From positions 95,346 through 159,345 of the forward strand of contig JBGAGO010000006.1 of NCBI GenBank assembly GCA_044226655.1: 64,000 bases of DNA, written 5' to 3'. Position 1 is the first letter of the stretch, and each line of letters opens with the position of its first letter. The translations under genes were made by a program, and so were the position numbers. The DNA comes from JBEVOS01 sp044226655 (lineage in GTDB: Bacteria; Pseudomonadota; Alphaproteobacteria; Caulobacterales; Aquidulcibacteraceae). Below, one piece after another: positions 43,695 to 52,000 of the stretch. Under the pieces are notes generated by a model. The model made no database searches and was not told the origin of the DNA. It was given only the letters and a program-made list of their open reading frames with translations.

Positions 43695-46600
43695 GTGCGC
43701 TGGCCAAGGACATGTTGGATTGGGACGCGCTCGACGCGGACAAATATCTCGACGAGGACCGCGCCATCGCGGCGTTGCTCGCCGCCGCGCCGCTCGATGC
43801 GGCGGCGCGCGCGGGCGTGGTCGCGGAAGCGCGCGCGCTGGTGGTGAAGGCGCGCAGCCTCAAGCGCCGCAAAGGCGTGATGGAAAGCTTCCTCGAAGAA
43901 TTCGGGCTTTCCAATGCGGAGGGCCTGGCGCTGATGTGCCTCGCCGAAGCGCTGCTGCGCGTGCCCGATGAAGACACCGCCGACAAGCTGATCGCCGAGA
44001 AGATCAAGACCGGGCGCTGGGCCGAGCATATCGGCAAATCCGATCATTGGCTGGTCAACGCCGGCACCTGGGGCCTGATGATGACGGGCCGCATCGTGCG
44101 CCTGCCCGAAGACATGAAAGGCGATGCGGGCGCGTTCATGGCGCGCTTCGTGGCGCGCGCGGGCGAACCGGTGGTGCGCGCCGGCGCGATGCAGGCGATG
44201 CGCATTCTCGGCGAGCAATTCGTGCTCGGCCGCGACATTGAGGCGGCGTTGAAGCGCGGCCGCGCTTTGGCGCGCGAGGATTTGGCCTCGACCTTTTCGT
44301 TCGACATGCTGGGCGAAGGCGCGCGCACCGATGCGGACGCGCTGCGCTATCTCAAAGCCTACGAAGACGCGATCGACGCCGTCGGCGCCGATGCGGGCGG
44401 CAAGGGGCCGGCGGCGGCCAACGGCATTTCGGTCAAGCTCTCTGCGCTGCATCCGCGCTACGAAGCGCGCCAGGACGCGCGCGTGATGGCGGAGCTCTAT
44501 CCGCGCGTGCGGACGCTGGCGGAACGCGCCAAGCGGCACGACATCAATCTGTGTTTGGACGCGGAGGAGGCGGATCGGCTCGTCCTTTCTCTGAAGCTGT
44601 TGGACAAGCTTAGCGCGGAACCGGCGCTGTCCGATTGGCGGGGCCTCGGGCTCGCCGTGCAGGCCTATCAAAAGCGCGCGCGCGGCGTGATCGCCAAGCT
44701 GGCCCAGCTCGCGCAAAAGCGCGGCCGGTGCTTCATGGTGCGGCTGGTGAAGGGCGCCTATTGGGACGGCGAGATCAAACGCGCGCAGCAGAACGGGCGG
44801 CCGGATTATCCGGTGTTCACCACCAAGCAGGCGACCGATCTCTCTTATCTCGTCTGCGCCAAGGCGCTGATCGATGCCGGCGGCGCGCTCTATCCGCAAT
44901 TCGCCACGCACAATGCGCACACGGCCGTCGCGATCCGGCGCATGGCGGAGGCGGCGGGGCATTCGGCTTACGAATTTCAGCGCCTGCATGGCATGGGCGA
45001 AGCGCTTTATCTCGCGCTCGAAGGGCGCGCGCCGGTGCGCGTCTATGCGCCGGTCGGCGGGCATGAGGATCTGCTGCCTTATCTGGTGCGGCGCCTGTTG
45101 GAGAACGGCGCCAATACCAGCTTCGTGCATACGTTTCTGGACGACGACGTTTCGCCTGATCTGGTCGCCGCCGATCCGATCGCGCGCGTCGAAGCCAGCC
45201 CGCACCGCCATCCGCGCCTGCCCGCGCCGCCGGCGATGTACGGCGCGAGCCGGCGCAATTCGAGCGGGCGGGATTTGGCGATCGTCAGCGACAGGCGCGC
45301 GCTCTTTCCTCCCCCGTTTACGGGGGAGGTGTCGCCGAAGGCGACGGAGGGGGGAGCAGGCGCGCGGACGTTAGACGTTGCGTCTCTTGGCTCCCCCCTC
45401 AGTCACGCTTCGCGTGACAGCTCCCCCGTGAACGGGGGAGCATTGGTTGAGCTCGCCTTGAAGGCGCAGAGCGCATGGAACGCGCAAGGCGGCGTGGCGC
45501 GGGCGCGCGTGTTGCGGGGGATGGGCGATGCGCTGGAAGGCGCGTTCGATGATTTCGTAAAGCTGATCGCGGAAGAAGCGCATCGCAGCGTGCAGGATGC
45601 GATCGACGAGGTGCGCGAGGCGATCGATTTCTGCCGCTATTATGCCGCCGAGGCCGAGCGGCTGTTCGGCGCGCCGGTGCGTCTGCCCGGGCCGGCGGGC
45701 GAGACCAATGATCTGTCGCTGAACGGGCGCGGCGTTTTCATCTGCATCAGCCCGTGGAATTTTCCGCTGGCGATTTTCACCGGGCAATTGGCGGCGGCGC
45801 TCGCGGCTGGCAACACGGTCGTCGCCAAACCGGCTGAACAAACGCCGCGCATCGCGGCGGCGGCGGTCGCGGCGTTCCGCAAGGCCGGCCTGCCGGAAGA
45901 CGTGCTGCAGCTCGCGATCGGCGATGGCGCCGTCGGCGCGAGCCTCGTCGCCGATCCGCGCATTGCGGGCGTGGCGTTCACGGGGTCGACGGAGGTGGCG
46001 CAGCTGATCAATCGCAGCCTCGCCGCGCGCGATGGGCCGATCCCGGCCCTGATCGCGGAGACGGGCGGGCTCAATGGGCTGTTCGTCGATACGACCGCGC
46101 TCAAGGAGCAAGTCGTCGATGATGCGATCGTTTCGGCGTTCGGCTCGGCGGGCCAGCGCTGTTCGAGCGCGCGGCTGATCTTCCTGCCGCACGAGACCGC
46201 CGATGCGATCATCGAAACGCTGACGGGCGCCATGGATGCGCTCATCATCGGCGATCCGCGCGATGCTTCGGTCGATGTCGGCCCGGTGATCGATGTGGAC
46301 GCCAAGGACGCGCTCGAGAAACATCTGGCGCGCATGAAAGCGGAAGCGCGCGTGCTGCATCAGCGCGACGTGAGCGCCCTGGGCGGAACTTTCTTCGGGC
46401 CGGCGCTGGTGGAATTGCCGTCGCTCGATCTGTTGGCGCGCGAGGTGTTCGGGCCGATCCTGCATGTCGTGCGCTATGATCCGGCGGAGATCGCGCGCGT
46501 CGGCGCGGCGCTGGCGGCCAAGGGCTATGGGCTGACGCTCGGCGTGCATTCGCGGCTGGATTCGTTTGTCGAAGCGGTGAAGGCGGCGGTTCCGGCGGGC

Positions 46601-46786
46601 AATGTCTATGTGAACCGATCGATGATCGGCGCGGTGGTCGGCGTGCAGCCGTTCGGCGGGTTGGGCTTGTCGGGCACGGGGCCGAAAGCCGGCGGCCCGC
46701 ATTACCTCGCGCGCTTCGCGACGGAGCGCGTCGTCTCCGTGAACGTCGCGGCGCAAGGCGGCGATCCCACGCTGCTGAACTTGTAA
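43691..46786 (+). CDS. putA: bifunctional proline dehydrogenase / P5C dehydrogenase
   Basis: A 1031-residue enzyme that oxidises proline to glutamate. There is no ribbon-helix-helix DNA-binding domain, so it is a short-type PutA without repressor function. The FAD-dependent proline dehydrogenase barrel covers about residues 190-500 (GISVKLSALHPRYEA, MVRLVKGAYWDGEIKRAQ, TKQATDLSYLVCAKAL, FATHNAHT). P5C dehydrogenase covers about 585-1031, with CISPWNFPLAIFTGQLAAAL, the Glu in AETGGLNGLFVD and the Cys in SAGQRCSSARL. The linker at about 540-585 is a translated palindromic repeat pair. Coupled to the HepT-like gene. Confidence 0.95.
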   Translation: MSALAKDMLDWDALDADKYLDEDRAIAALLAAAPLDAAARAGVVAEARALVVKARSLKRRKGVMESFLEEFGLSNAEGLALMCLAEALLRVPDEDTADKLIAEKIKTGRWAEHIGKSDHWLVNAGTWGLMMTGRIVRLPEDMKGDAGAFMARFVARAGEPVVRAGAMQAMRILGEQFVLGRDIEAALKRGRALAREDLASTFSFDMLGEGARTDADALRYLKAYEDAIDAVGADAGGKGPAAANGISVKLSALHPRYEARQDARVMAELYPRVRTLAERAKRHDINLCLDAEEADRLVLSLKLLDKLSAEPALSDWRGLGLAVQAYQKRARGVIAKLAQLAQKRGRCFMVRLVKGAYWDGEIKRAQQNGRPDYPVFTTKQATDLSYLVCAKALIDAGGALYPQFATHNAHTAVAIRRMAEAAGHSAYEFQRLHGMGEALYLALEGRAPVRVYAPVGGHEDLLPYLVRRLLENGANTSFVHTFLDDDVSPDLVAADPIARVEASPHRHPRLPAPPAMYGASRRNSSGRDLAIVSDRRALFPPPFTGEVSPKATEGGAGARTLDVASLGSPLSHASRDSSPVNGGALVELALKAQSAWNAQGGVARARVLRGMGDALEGAFDDFVKLIAEEAHRSVQDAIDEVREAIDFCRYYAAEAERLFGAPVRLPGPAGETNDLSLNGRGVFICISPWNFPLAIFTGQLAAALAAGNTVVAKPAEQTPRIAAAAVAAFRKAGLPEDVLQLAIGDGAVGASLVADPRIAGVAFTGSTEVAQLINRSLAARDGPIPALIAETGGLNGLFVDTTALKEQVVDDAIVSAFGSAGQRCSSARLIFLPHETADAIIETLTGAMDALIIGDPRDASVDVGPVIDVDAKDALEKHLARMKAEARVLHQRDVSALGGTFFGPALVELPSLDLLAREVFGPILHVVRYDPAEIARVGAALAAKGYGLTLGVHSRLDSFVEAVKAAVPAGNVYVNRSMIGAVVGVQPFGGLGLSGTGPKAGGPHYLARFATERVVSVNVAAQGGDPTLLNL
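45309..45446. repeat. inverted pair of modular palindromic repeats inside putA
   Basis: Two copies in opposite orientation lie within the putA frame. Left copy: CTCCCCCGTTTACGGGGGAG then GTCGCC-GAA-GGCGAC and GGAGGGGGGAGC. Right copy (reverse complement): CTCCCCCGTTCACGGGGGAG, GTCACGC-GAA-GCGTGAC, GAGGGGGGAGC. The insertion adds about 46 codons without a stop, encoding PPPFTGEVSPKATEGG through HASRDSSPVNGG, between the two catalytic domains. Confidence 0.9.
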
Positions 46787-46844
46787 GCCGCCTGCGGCGA
46801 AGCGGCTCTATCTGCTTTGCGCGCGCCGTGCTTAGGTTGGCGCC

Positions 46845-47294
46845 ATGGCCGACAATGTCACGCCGTTCCGCCGTCCGCGTCCCAAGCCGCCGGCGCGCCG
46901 GTTCAATCTGCAAAGCCAGCGCGGCAAGGCGATCCTCGCACAGGCGCTGGTGATCGCGTGTTTCGCGGCGACCTATTTTCTGCCTGGCGCGCTCTGGTCG
47001 CTGATCGGCGTTGGCTTCGGCATTGCGGGCGTTCTGATCGCCAGCGCGAACCGCATGGAAGGCATGCCATGGGCGCGCACCCATCATGAGCACGCGCTGC
47101 GCAGCTTCATCATTGGGGCCGCGGCGTGGACGCTGCTCACGGTGTTCCTGATCTTGCCCTATGCGCCGCTTATTCCGGTTGTGTTCTGGGGACGCATTGT
47201 CGTGTGCGTGTGGGCCGGCGCGCGCGGGCTTGTCGGCCTGGTGCTGGCGACGCTGCGGCGCCCGATCCCCAATCCGAAATCGCTCTTGTTCTAA
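46845..47294 (+). CDS. small inner-membrane protein of unknown function
   Basis: A 149-residue protein with a basic cytoplasmic N-terminus (PFRRPRPKPPARRF), then about four membrane helices (AQALVIACFAATYFLPGALW, SLIGVGFGIAGVLIASA, IIGAAAWTLLTVFLILPYA and VVCVWAGARGLVGLVLATL). The C-terminus LRRPIPNPKSLLF is conserved-looking in related small membrane proteins. It overlaps the 3' end of the convergent gluQ by four bases. No function assigned. Confidence 0.6.
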   Translation: MADNVTPFRRPRPKPPARRFNLQSQRGKAILAQALVIACFAATYFLPGALWSLIGVGFGIAGVLIASANRMEGMPWARTHHEHALRSFIIGAAAWTLLTVFLILPYAPLIPVVFWGRIVVCVWAGARGLVGLVLATLRRPIPNPKSLLF

Positions 47295-48109
47295 AGCCCG
47301 ACGCGGGCGCGGATATCGGCGGGCGTGAGGCCGGCGGCGCGCAGGCTGGCCAGACTTTCCGCACCATCGCGCTTGGCGAGGCGGCGCCCGTCCGCATCGA
47401 GGATGAGGCGGTGGTGCGCATAGCGCGGCGTCGAAAGACCGAGCAGGCGCTGCAGCACGACGTGCACGTGGACGCTGTCGCGCAAATCCTCGCCGCGGAT
47501 GACATGGGTGATGTGCTGGGTTTCGTCATCGAGCACGCAGGCCAGATGATAGCTCGCCGGGAAATCCTTGCGCGCGATCACGACGTCGCCGAGATGCAGC
47601 GGATCGACGGGATGGACGCCGGTCTGATCTTCATAGGCAAGGCTTTGGCCGGCGAGCGCATCACGCGCGCGCGCGGCGCTGAGGCGCCAGGAAAAGGCTT
47701 CGCCCGCTTCGAGACGGCGCTGCTCTTCATCTGCGGGCAAGGCGTCGCCGAAATAGACCTCTTCAAAGCCGTGCGGCGCGTGGGCCAGCATGGCGAGCAC
47801 CTCTTTGCGCGTCTTGAAGCAGCGATAGCAAAGGCCCTGCGCGATGAGGCGGGCGAGGCCAGCTTCGTACGCGGCCATGTGCTCGGATTGGCGGCGGGGC
47901 GCCTCGTCCCAAGTGACGCCGAGCCAGGCGAGATCGTCGAGCATGGCGGCTTCGAATGCCGGTTTGCAGCGCACGCGGTCGGTATCTTCGATGCGCAGCA
48001 GGAAGCGCCCGCCCGCGGCGCGCGCGAAATCGTAAGCGGTGAGCGCGGAAAAAGCGTGGCCGAGATGAAGGCGCCCGGTGGGCGAGGGGGCGAAGCGCGT
48101 GACGAACAC
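47291..48109 (-). CDS. gluQ: glutamyl-Q tRNA(Asp) synthetase
   Basis: A 272-residue paralogue of glutamyl-tRNA synthetase lacking the anticodon-binding domain. It attaches glutamate to queuosine in the wobble position of tRNA(Asp). The class-I HIGH motif is FAPSPTGRLHLGHAFSAL, the glutamate-binding RIEDTDRVRC and the KMSKS equivalent RLAKRDG are clear, and a Zn-site Cys pair is CYRCF. Length fits (about 290). It is convergent with the small membrane-protein gene. Confidence 0.9.
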   Translation of the reverse strand: MFVTRFAPSPTGRLHLGHAFSALTAYDFARAAGGRFLLRIEDTDRVRCKPAFEAAMLDDLAWLGVTWDEAPRRQSEHMAAYEAGLARLIAQGLCYRCFKTRKEVLAMLAHAPHGFEEVYFGDALPADEEQRRLEAGEAFSWRLSAARARDALAGQSLAYEDQTGVHPVDPLHLGDVVIARKDFPASYHLACVLDDETQHITHVIRGEDLRDSVHVHVVLQRLLGLSTPRYAHHRLILDADGRRLAKRDGAESLASLRAAGLTPADIRARVGL

Positions 48110-48157
48110 GGTCTGCGCTTAGCGCGATGCGCGCGCGTGCGCCAAGGCGCGCGGGTT

Positions 48158-48250
48158 CGTACCGCCGGCTTCCAGCCGGCAGTCTTCGTTTTTTCCTGAT
48201 CCGACAGCGAAGATTGAAACGCCGCCTGCCGGCTGGAAGCCGGCGGTACG
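48158..48250. repeat. 25-bp perfect terminal inverted repeat (MITE-like element)
   Basis: CGTACCGCCGGCTTCCAGCC continues for five more bases at 48158-48182 and is repeated exactly inverted at 48226-48250, around a 43-base core with a second dyad (TCTTCG / CGAAGA). Each arm also holds GCCGGC-TTCCA-GCCGGC. A solo arm lies at 50625-50648. It resembles a miniature inverted-repeat element. Confidence 0.8.
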
Positions 48251-48254
48251 AGGG

Positions 48255-48884
48255 TTAGCTGGAATCGGTGGGGCTGGCGCGCAGGAGGCGCGTGGTTTCC
48301 GCCTGCAGGCGATCGACCAGCGTACGCGGCAGGCGGGTGGGATCGGGTTTGCTGACTGCGATGCGCAGCACCAGCGCGCCATTCTTCGCCAGCGCGCGGG
48401 CCATGCGCCGCACGTAGAGATCGGCGTCGGCGAGCGCGGCTTCGAGCGCGGCCATGCGGCGGGCGAGCTTGCGGGTCGGCGAACGGCGGATCTTCTCGCC
48501 TGTGCCCGCGCTGCGCGGCGGGCGCATGTCGTCGTCGCGGCAGAGCGTGACGGCGCTGGGCGGGAAGAGCTTGAACGCGGGCGCGACTTCGATCCCCAGC
48601 GCGCGCTCGGGGATGTCGCGCACCGGCAGCGGCGCTGCGTTGGAGACGCTGCGCCTGGCCACGGCGCGCGCGGACGGCGCCAGCGTCAGGCCGCGCGCTT
48701 CGAGCATCAGCATTTGCCGCAGCGCCGCTTCGCAGGCGTCGAGCCAGGCCTCGATGGTGCGGCGCGCGCGCTTGGTGAAGCGCTCCTCCATCCAGCTCTG
48801 GGCCGGGCCGAAGCGATCGATGATCTCGGAGAAATAAGCGCCCAATTGGGACCAGGCTTGGGAGAGGTCGAGAACGAGGGACAT
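48255..48884 (-). CDS. hypothetical protein
   Basis: A 209-residue protein starting at ATG 48882-48884, chosen because conserved-looking sequence (MSLVLDLSQAWSQLGAYFSE) begins there; no strong ribosome site is visible. It is helical with many Arg/Ala (EERFTKRARRTIEAWLDACEA, RKLARRMAALEAALADADLYVRRMARALAKNG). The mid-part has FKLFPPSAVTLCRDDDMRP. No family recognised; it may be a small DNA- or membrane-associated protein. It precedes gluQ on the same strand, separated by a repeat element. Confidence 0.55.
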   Translation of the reverse strand: MSLVLDLSQAWSQLGAYFSEIIDRFGPAQSWMEERFTKRARRTIEAWLDACEAALRQMLMLEARGLTLAPSARAVARRSVSNAAPLPVRDIPERALGIEVAPAFKLFPPSAVTLCRDDDMRPPRSAGTGEKIRRSPTRKLARRMAALEAALADADLYVRRMARALAKNGALVLRIAVSKPDPTRLPRTLVDRLQAETTRLLRASPTDSS

Positions 48885-48949
48885 GGGCGCGAGTGTAAGG
48901 GCGCGCCGAACTGGGTCCGATTGAACGCGCGTTATCCCCGCATCGCGCC

Positions 48950-48972
48950 TCCTCCCCCTTGCAGGGGGAGGA
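48950..48972. repeat. single palindromic repeat (hairpin A)
   Basis: TCCTCCCCCTTGCAGGGGGA continues symmetrically; identical to the copy at 18428-18450. It lies between the divergent hypothetical and esterase genes, with GCCTCC / GGAAAGAGGC extending the stem on the outside. Confidence 0.85.
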
Positions 48973-49032
48973 AAGAGGCGGGCGTGTGGTTTGGGGCGGG
49001 GAATGGGGTAGAGGAGCGGGGAGGAGCGCTTC

Positions 49033-49734
49033 ATGGTGATGATCGACGGGCCGCGCCAACCGCCAGCGCGGGGCGGCAAGCCTGATACTCTGGTCGTGTT
49101 CCTGCACGGCTTCGGCTCGAACGGCGCCGATCTCATCGCGCTCGCGCCCTATTGGGCGAAGGCGCTGCCGGGCGCGCAATTCGTCTCGCCGAATGCGCCG
49201 GAGGGCGTGCCGGGCATGCCGGGCGCATTTCAATGGTTCAACCTCGCGGTGCGCGATCCGTCCGCGATCGAGCGCGGCGCGGCCAAGGCGCGCGAAACTA
49301 TCGACGCTTTTCTCGACCGTGAATTGGCGCGCTATGGCCTGGACGAGAGCCGGCTGGCGCTGGTCGGCTTTTCGCAGGGCACGATGATGGCGCTCTATGC
49401 GGGGCTGCGCCGGACGCGGCCGCCGGCGGCGATTGTCGGCTTTTCCGGCATGCTGGTGGGCGCCGGCGATCTGGCCAGCGCCAAGACCGGCGCCCCGCCT
49501 ATCCTGCTGGTCCATGGCGATCAGGACGACCGCATCCCGCTCTCGGCCATGTTCGACGCCGCCGACGCGCTGGGCGAGGCCGGGCTCTCGGCGCAATGGC
49601 ATGTCAGCTATGGCCTGCCGCACTCGATCGGGGAGGACGGGCTGGAGCTGGGCGGGGCCTTCCTCAAGGCCATGCTGGCGGCGGGACCACGCGCCGCGCC
49701 CAGCGGTGCGATTTTGTCACAAACCCGCGGCTGA
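49033..49734 (+). CDS. carboxylesterase/phospholipase (alpha/beta hydrolase)
   Basis: A 233-residue esterase of the acyl-protein-thioesterase/carboxylesterase type. DTLVVFLHGFGSNGADLI forms the oxyanion loop, LVGFSQGTMMALYAGL carries the nucleophile Ser, VHGDQDDRIPLSAM the Asp and YGLPHSIGEDG the His. It lacks a signal peptide. RBS GGAG precedes the ATG within GGGGAGGAGCGCTTC. It hydrolyses carboxylic esters; natural substrate unknown. Confidence 0.88.
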   Translation: MVMIDGPRQPPARGGKPDTLVVFLHGFGSNGADLIALAPYWAKALPGAQFVSPNAPEGVPGMPGAFQWFNLAVRDPSAIERGAAKARETIDAFLDRELARYGLDESRLALVGFSQGTMMALYAGLRRTRPPAAIVGFSGMLVGAGDLASAKTGAPPILLVHGDQDDRIPLSAMFDAADALGEAGLSAQWHVSYGLPHSIGEDGLELGGAFLKAMLAAGPRAAPSGAILSQTRG

Positions 49735-49845
49735 AATCGGCTAAGGTGAGTCTCAAGGAGGAGCCGCCTTCAGTCAGATCGGCCGCATTCCATCCCGGCG
49801 TCTTGGCGGTGTTCCCCGGGTCGGATTTCCCAGGGGAGGCCCGCG

Positions 49846-50406
49846 ATGAACGTCAGCAGCGCGCCCCCGGCCGGATGGCCGGCGTTGGTGCTCAACGCCG
49901 ATTATCGGCCGCTTTCCTATTACCCGCTGTCGCTCTGGCCCTGGCAGGAAGTGGTCAAGGCGGTGTTCCTCGACCGCGTCGAGGTGATCGCGGAATATGA
50001 GCACGAGGTGCATTCGCCGTCGTTCAAGATGCGGCTGCCCTCGGTCATTTCGCTGAAGGATTACATCAGCCAGGAGCGGCCGCCGGCGTTCACCCGGTTC
50101 AATCTGTTCCTGCGCGACGGCTTCGCCTGCCAATATTGCGGCGCGGCGGAGGATTTGACGTTCGACCATCTGGTGCCGCGCTCGAAGGGCGGGCGCACGA
50201 CGTGGGAGAACATCGTCACCGCCTGCGCGCCGTGCAATCTGCGCAAGGGCGGACGCATGCCGCGCGAAAGCGGGATGATCCCGAAGCGCCGGCCGGATCG
50301 GCCGAGCGTGCATGAGCTGCAAGCCGTCGGCCGCCGGTTCCCGCCGCACTATCTGCACGATAGCTGGGTGGATTTTCTGTACTGGGACGTCGAACTGGAG
50401 GCGTAG
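49846..50406 (+). CDS. HNH endonuclease-family protein
   Basis: A 186-residue protein: an N-terminal WPALVLNADYRPLSYYPLSLWPW region, then an HNH nuclease core, CQYCG...LTFDHLVPRSKGG and WENIVTACAPCNLRKGG, with the His/Asn/His and two CxxC zinc pairs. AGGGGAGGCCCGCG precedes the start. Such HNH proteins are common in alphaproteobacterial genomes as chromosomal housekeeping genes, and no partner methylase or phage genes are near. Target unknown. Confidence 0.85.
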   Translation: MNVSSAPPAGWPALVLNADYRPLSYYPLSLWPWQEVVKAVFLDRVEVIAEYEHEVHSPSFKMRLPSVISLKDYISQERPPAFTRFNLFLRDGFACQYCGAAEDLTFDHLVPRSKGGRTTWENIVTACAPCNLRKGGRMPRESGMIPKRRPDRPSVHELQAVGRRFPPHYLHDSWVDFLYWDVELEA

Positions 50407-50433
50407 GGGCGGCGCGCCCACGCGCTTTCTTCT

Positions 50434-50534
50434 GTCATTCCGGGCGACGCGCAGCGGAGACCCGGAACCCAGGGGCAAAGGTCGCCGTGCGTGGCCCCTG
50501 GATCCCGGATCAAGCTTCGCTTGTCCGGGATGAC
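50434..50534. repeat. extragenic GTCATTCCGGG / CCGGGATGAC inverted repeat
   Basis: A 101-base imperfect palindrome starts GTCATTCCGGGCGACGCGC and ends CTTGTCCGGGATGAC, with an inner CCAGGGGC / GCCCCTGG pair. Elements of this type are dispersed between genes of many alphaproteobacteria. It follows the HNH gene and may terminate it. Confidence 0.8.
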
Positions 50535-50570
50535 TGAATTCTGGCGTGGCCTCCTCAGTGGCGCCTGTGG

Positions 50571-50610
50571 CTCACCCCTCCCAGCCTCCCCCTTGCAGGG
50601 GGAGGAGAAG
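50571..50610 (-). repeat. palindromic repeat, reverse orientation with tail
   Basis: Reading on the minus strand, TCCTCCCCCTGCAAGGGGGA is followed by GGCTGGGAGGGG and GTGAG. This is the short form (no hairpin B) also seen at 57.36 and 57.91 kb. Confidence 0.85.
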
Positions 50611-50624
50611 GGCGGCGCATGGGG

Positions 50625-50648
50625 CTGCCGGCTGGAAGCCGGCGGTAC
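50625..50648. repeat. solo arm of the MITE-like element
   Basis: CTGCCGGCTGGAAGCCGGCG and the next four bases (GTAC) match 24 of the 25 bases of the arm at 48226-48250. No second arm is present nearby. Confidence 0.75.
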
Positions 50649-50653
50649 ACAGC

Positions 50654-50827
50654 TTACGCCTGCGGATGCCAGGCGGCGTCGACTTTCGTGAACATGTCCT
50701 GGACGTTGTCGCCGACGGTGGCGATGGCCGTAATGATGGCGAGCGCGCCGACCGCGATGATCATCGTGTATTCGATGGCGGTGTGGCCGCTCTCGTCGGC
50801 GCAGAAGCGGGCGAGGGCGGCGATCAT
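50654..50827 (-). CDS. Flp-type (type IVb) pilin
   Basis: A 57-residue prepilin. The prepilin-peptidase site is G14 in ESGHTAIEYTMIIA; Glu+5 and Tyr+6 follow as required in Flp pilins. A hydrophobic helix (MIIAVGALAIITAIATVG) comes next. The product forms tight-adherence (Tad) pili. The start codon overlaps the mutT stop (ATGA). No cpa/tad assembly genes are in the window, so this is a lone pilin copy. Confidence 0.88.
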   Translation of the reverse strand: MIAALARFCADESGHTAIEYTMIIAVGALAIITAIATVGDNVQDMFTKVDAAWHPQA

Positions 50828-51258
50828 GGGCGCGCGCCGAGATGGGCGATCAGACGCTCGAGCAGCGGCGCATCGGCGGGCGGCATCGGATAGGCGCGCA
50901 ACGCCTGCGGCTTGGCCCAGGCCAAAGCTTGCGCTTCCACCGCGCGCGGAACGCCCTGCCACGCCGCCACCAGGAACAGCGGCATGAGCAGATGGAACGC
51001 GTCATAGGCGTGCGACGCGAACGCGAAGGGCGTCAGATCTGCGGCGGCCACGTCCACGTCCAATTCTTCCTTCAACTCCCGGATCAGCGCGGTCTCGGGG
51101 CTTTCGCCCGGCTCGACCTTGCCGCCCGGAAACTCCCAGAGCCCGCCGAGCGACTTGCCCTGCGGGCGCTGCGCGATGAGCACGCGGCCGTCCCCGTCGA
51201 TGAGCGCAGCGGCGCTCACCAGCACAAGGCGGCTGCTTGACGGCTGATCTTGGCTCAT
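50824..51258 (-). CDS. mutT: Nudix hydrolase MutT (8-oxo-dGTP diphosphatase)
   Basis: A 144-residue enzyme starting MSQDQPSSSRLVLVSAAALI; an ATG 69 bases earlier is non-conserved. The Nudix box is complete: GGKVEPGESPETALIRELKEEL. It is followed by FAFASHAYDAFHLLMPLF and the C-terminal PMPPADAPLLERL. MutT removes oxidised guanine nucleotides, and its place near argJ and secA is the usual one in alphaproteobacteria. It overlaps the pilin start by four bases. Confidence 0.88.
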   Translation of the reverse strand: MSQDQPSSSRLVLVSAAALIDGDGRVLIAQRPQGKSLGGLWEFPGGKVEPGESPETALIRELKEELDVDVAAADLTPFAFASHAYDAFHLLMPLFLVAAWQGVPRAVEAQALAWAKPQALRAYPMPPADAPLLERLIAHLGARP

Positions 51259-51313
51259 CTCGCTTAAGATCGGGTTCGAGGACGCGGTTGAAATCCGTTC
51301 ACCATGGCGCGGG

Positions 51314-51889
51314 TCATGGGGCCGCATCGCGCGTCAGCATGGCCCATTCGGCCTGCGGGTTGAAGCGGCCGCTTTCCGGATCGACGCAGGGCTGCAGCGT
51401 GACGGCGCCCGAATCCGCGGCGGCGGCGAGGCAGGCATTGTCGCCCGGCGCGCGCAGGATGAGGCCCTGATAAGAGGTGAGGCGCGAGGCGCGGCTGGTG
51501 TGCACGACGTCGTAGAGCCCTTGGCTCGGCGCGCGGTTGAAGGCGTCGATGCGCAGCCGCTGCGCGGCCTGGTCTGCGCATGGCTCCAGGCGCACGCGCG
51601 CTTGGAAATCCGCCGGCGCTTCGATGCATAGGTTTTCTGTCGCGGAAGACAGCGTGTAGAGCGCGCGGCCGTTCTCTTCGGCGATCGGCAGCAGCGTCCA
51701 GGCGCGCGCATGTGCGGCGCAATCGGCGCCTGTCAGCGCAAGGCCGGCGCCGGGCGAGCCGGTGGGATCGAGGCAGGATTGGGCGGCGTGCAGCGGCGCA
51801 AAGCCGGTGCGCAAGGACGCATCCGGCTTGGCGCAGGCGCCGAGCGCGCCCGCAAGCGCGGCGGCGAGAACGAATGGGCGAAGCATCAT
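51314..51889 (-). CDS. Cys-rich lipoprotein, ricin-B-like hypothetical
   Basis: A 191-residue protein with a lipobox (LAGALGACAKP, Cys about 19). The mature part has repeated modules with Trp/Leu and paired Cys (QSCLDPTGSPGAGL, ENLCIEAPADFQARVRLEPC, NACLAAAADSGAVTLQPC), reminiscent of a ricin-type beta-trefoil (QxW-like repeats). It probably binds carbohydrate or acts structurally at the outer membrane. No catalytic motif. It is 55 bases upstream of mutT on the same strand. Confidence 0.6.
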   Translation of the reverse strand: MMLRPFVLAAALAGALGACAKPDASLRTGFAPLHAAQSCLDPTGSPGAGLALTGADCAAHARAWTLLPIAEENGRALYTLSSATENLCIEAPADFQARVRLEPCADQAAQRLRIDAFNRAPSQGLYDVVHTSRASRLTSYQGLILRAPGDNACLAAAADSGAVTLQPCVDPESGRFNPQAEWAMLTRDAAP

Positions 51890-52000
51890 GTCTGGCGCAG
51901 CATGTTGGACAAGGGCTAACGCTCATGCCTGTCCAATTGGTTGACGCGCGCGCTGCGTTTTCACGCGCGCTGTGCTGCGTCTGCAACCGTGCGCTGTAGA

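Noticed and set aside
43250..45211. Extension of the GT4 frame upstream across the HepT-like gene and putA
   Set aside because: It would fuse an unrelated 600-residue antisense translation to the glycosyltransferase; putA on the other strand is secure.
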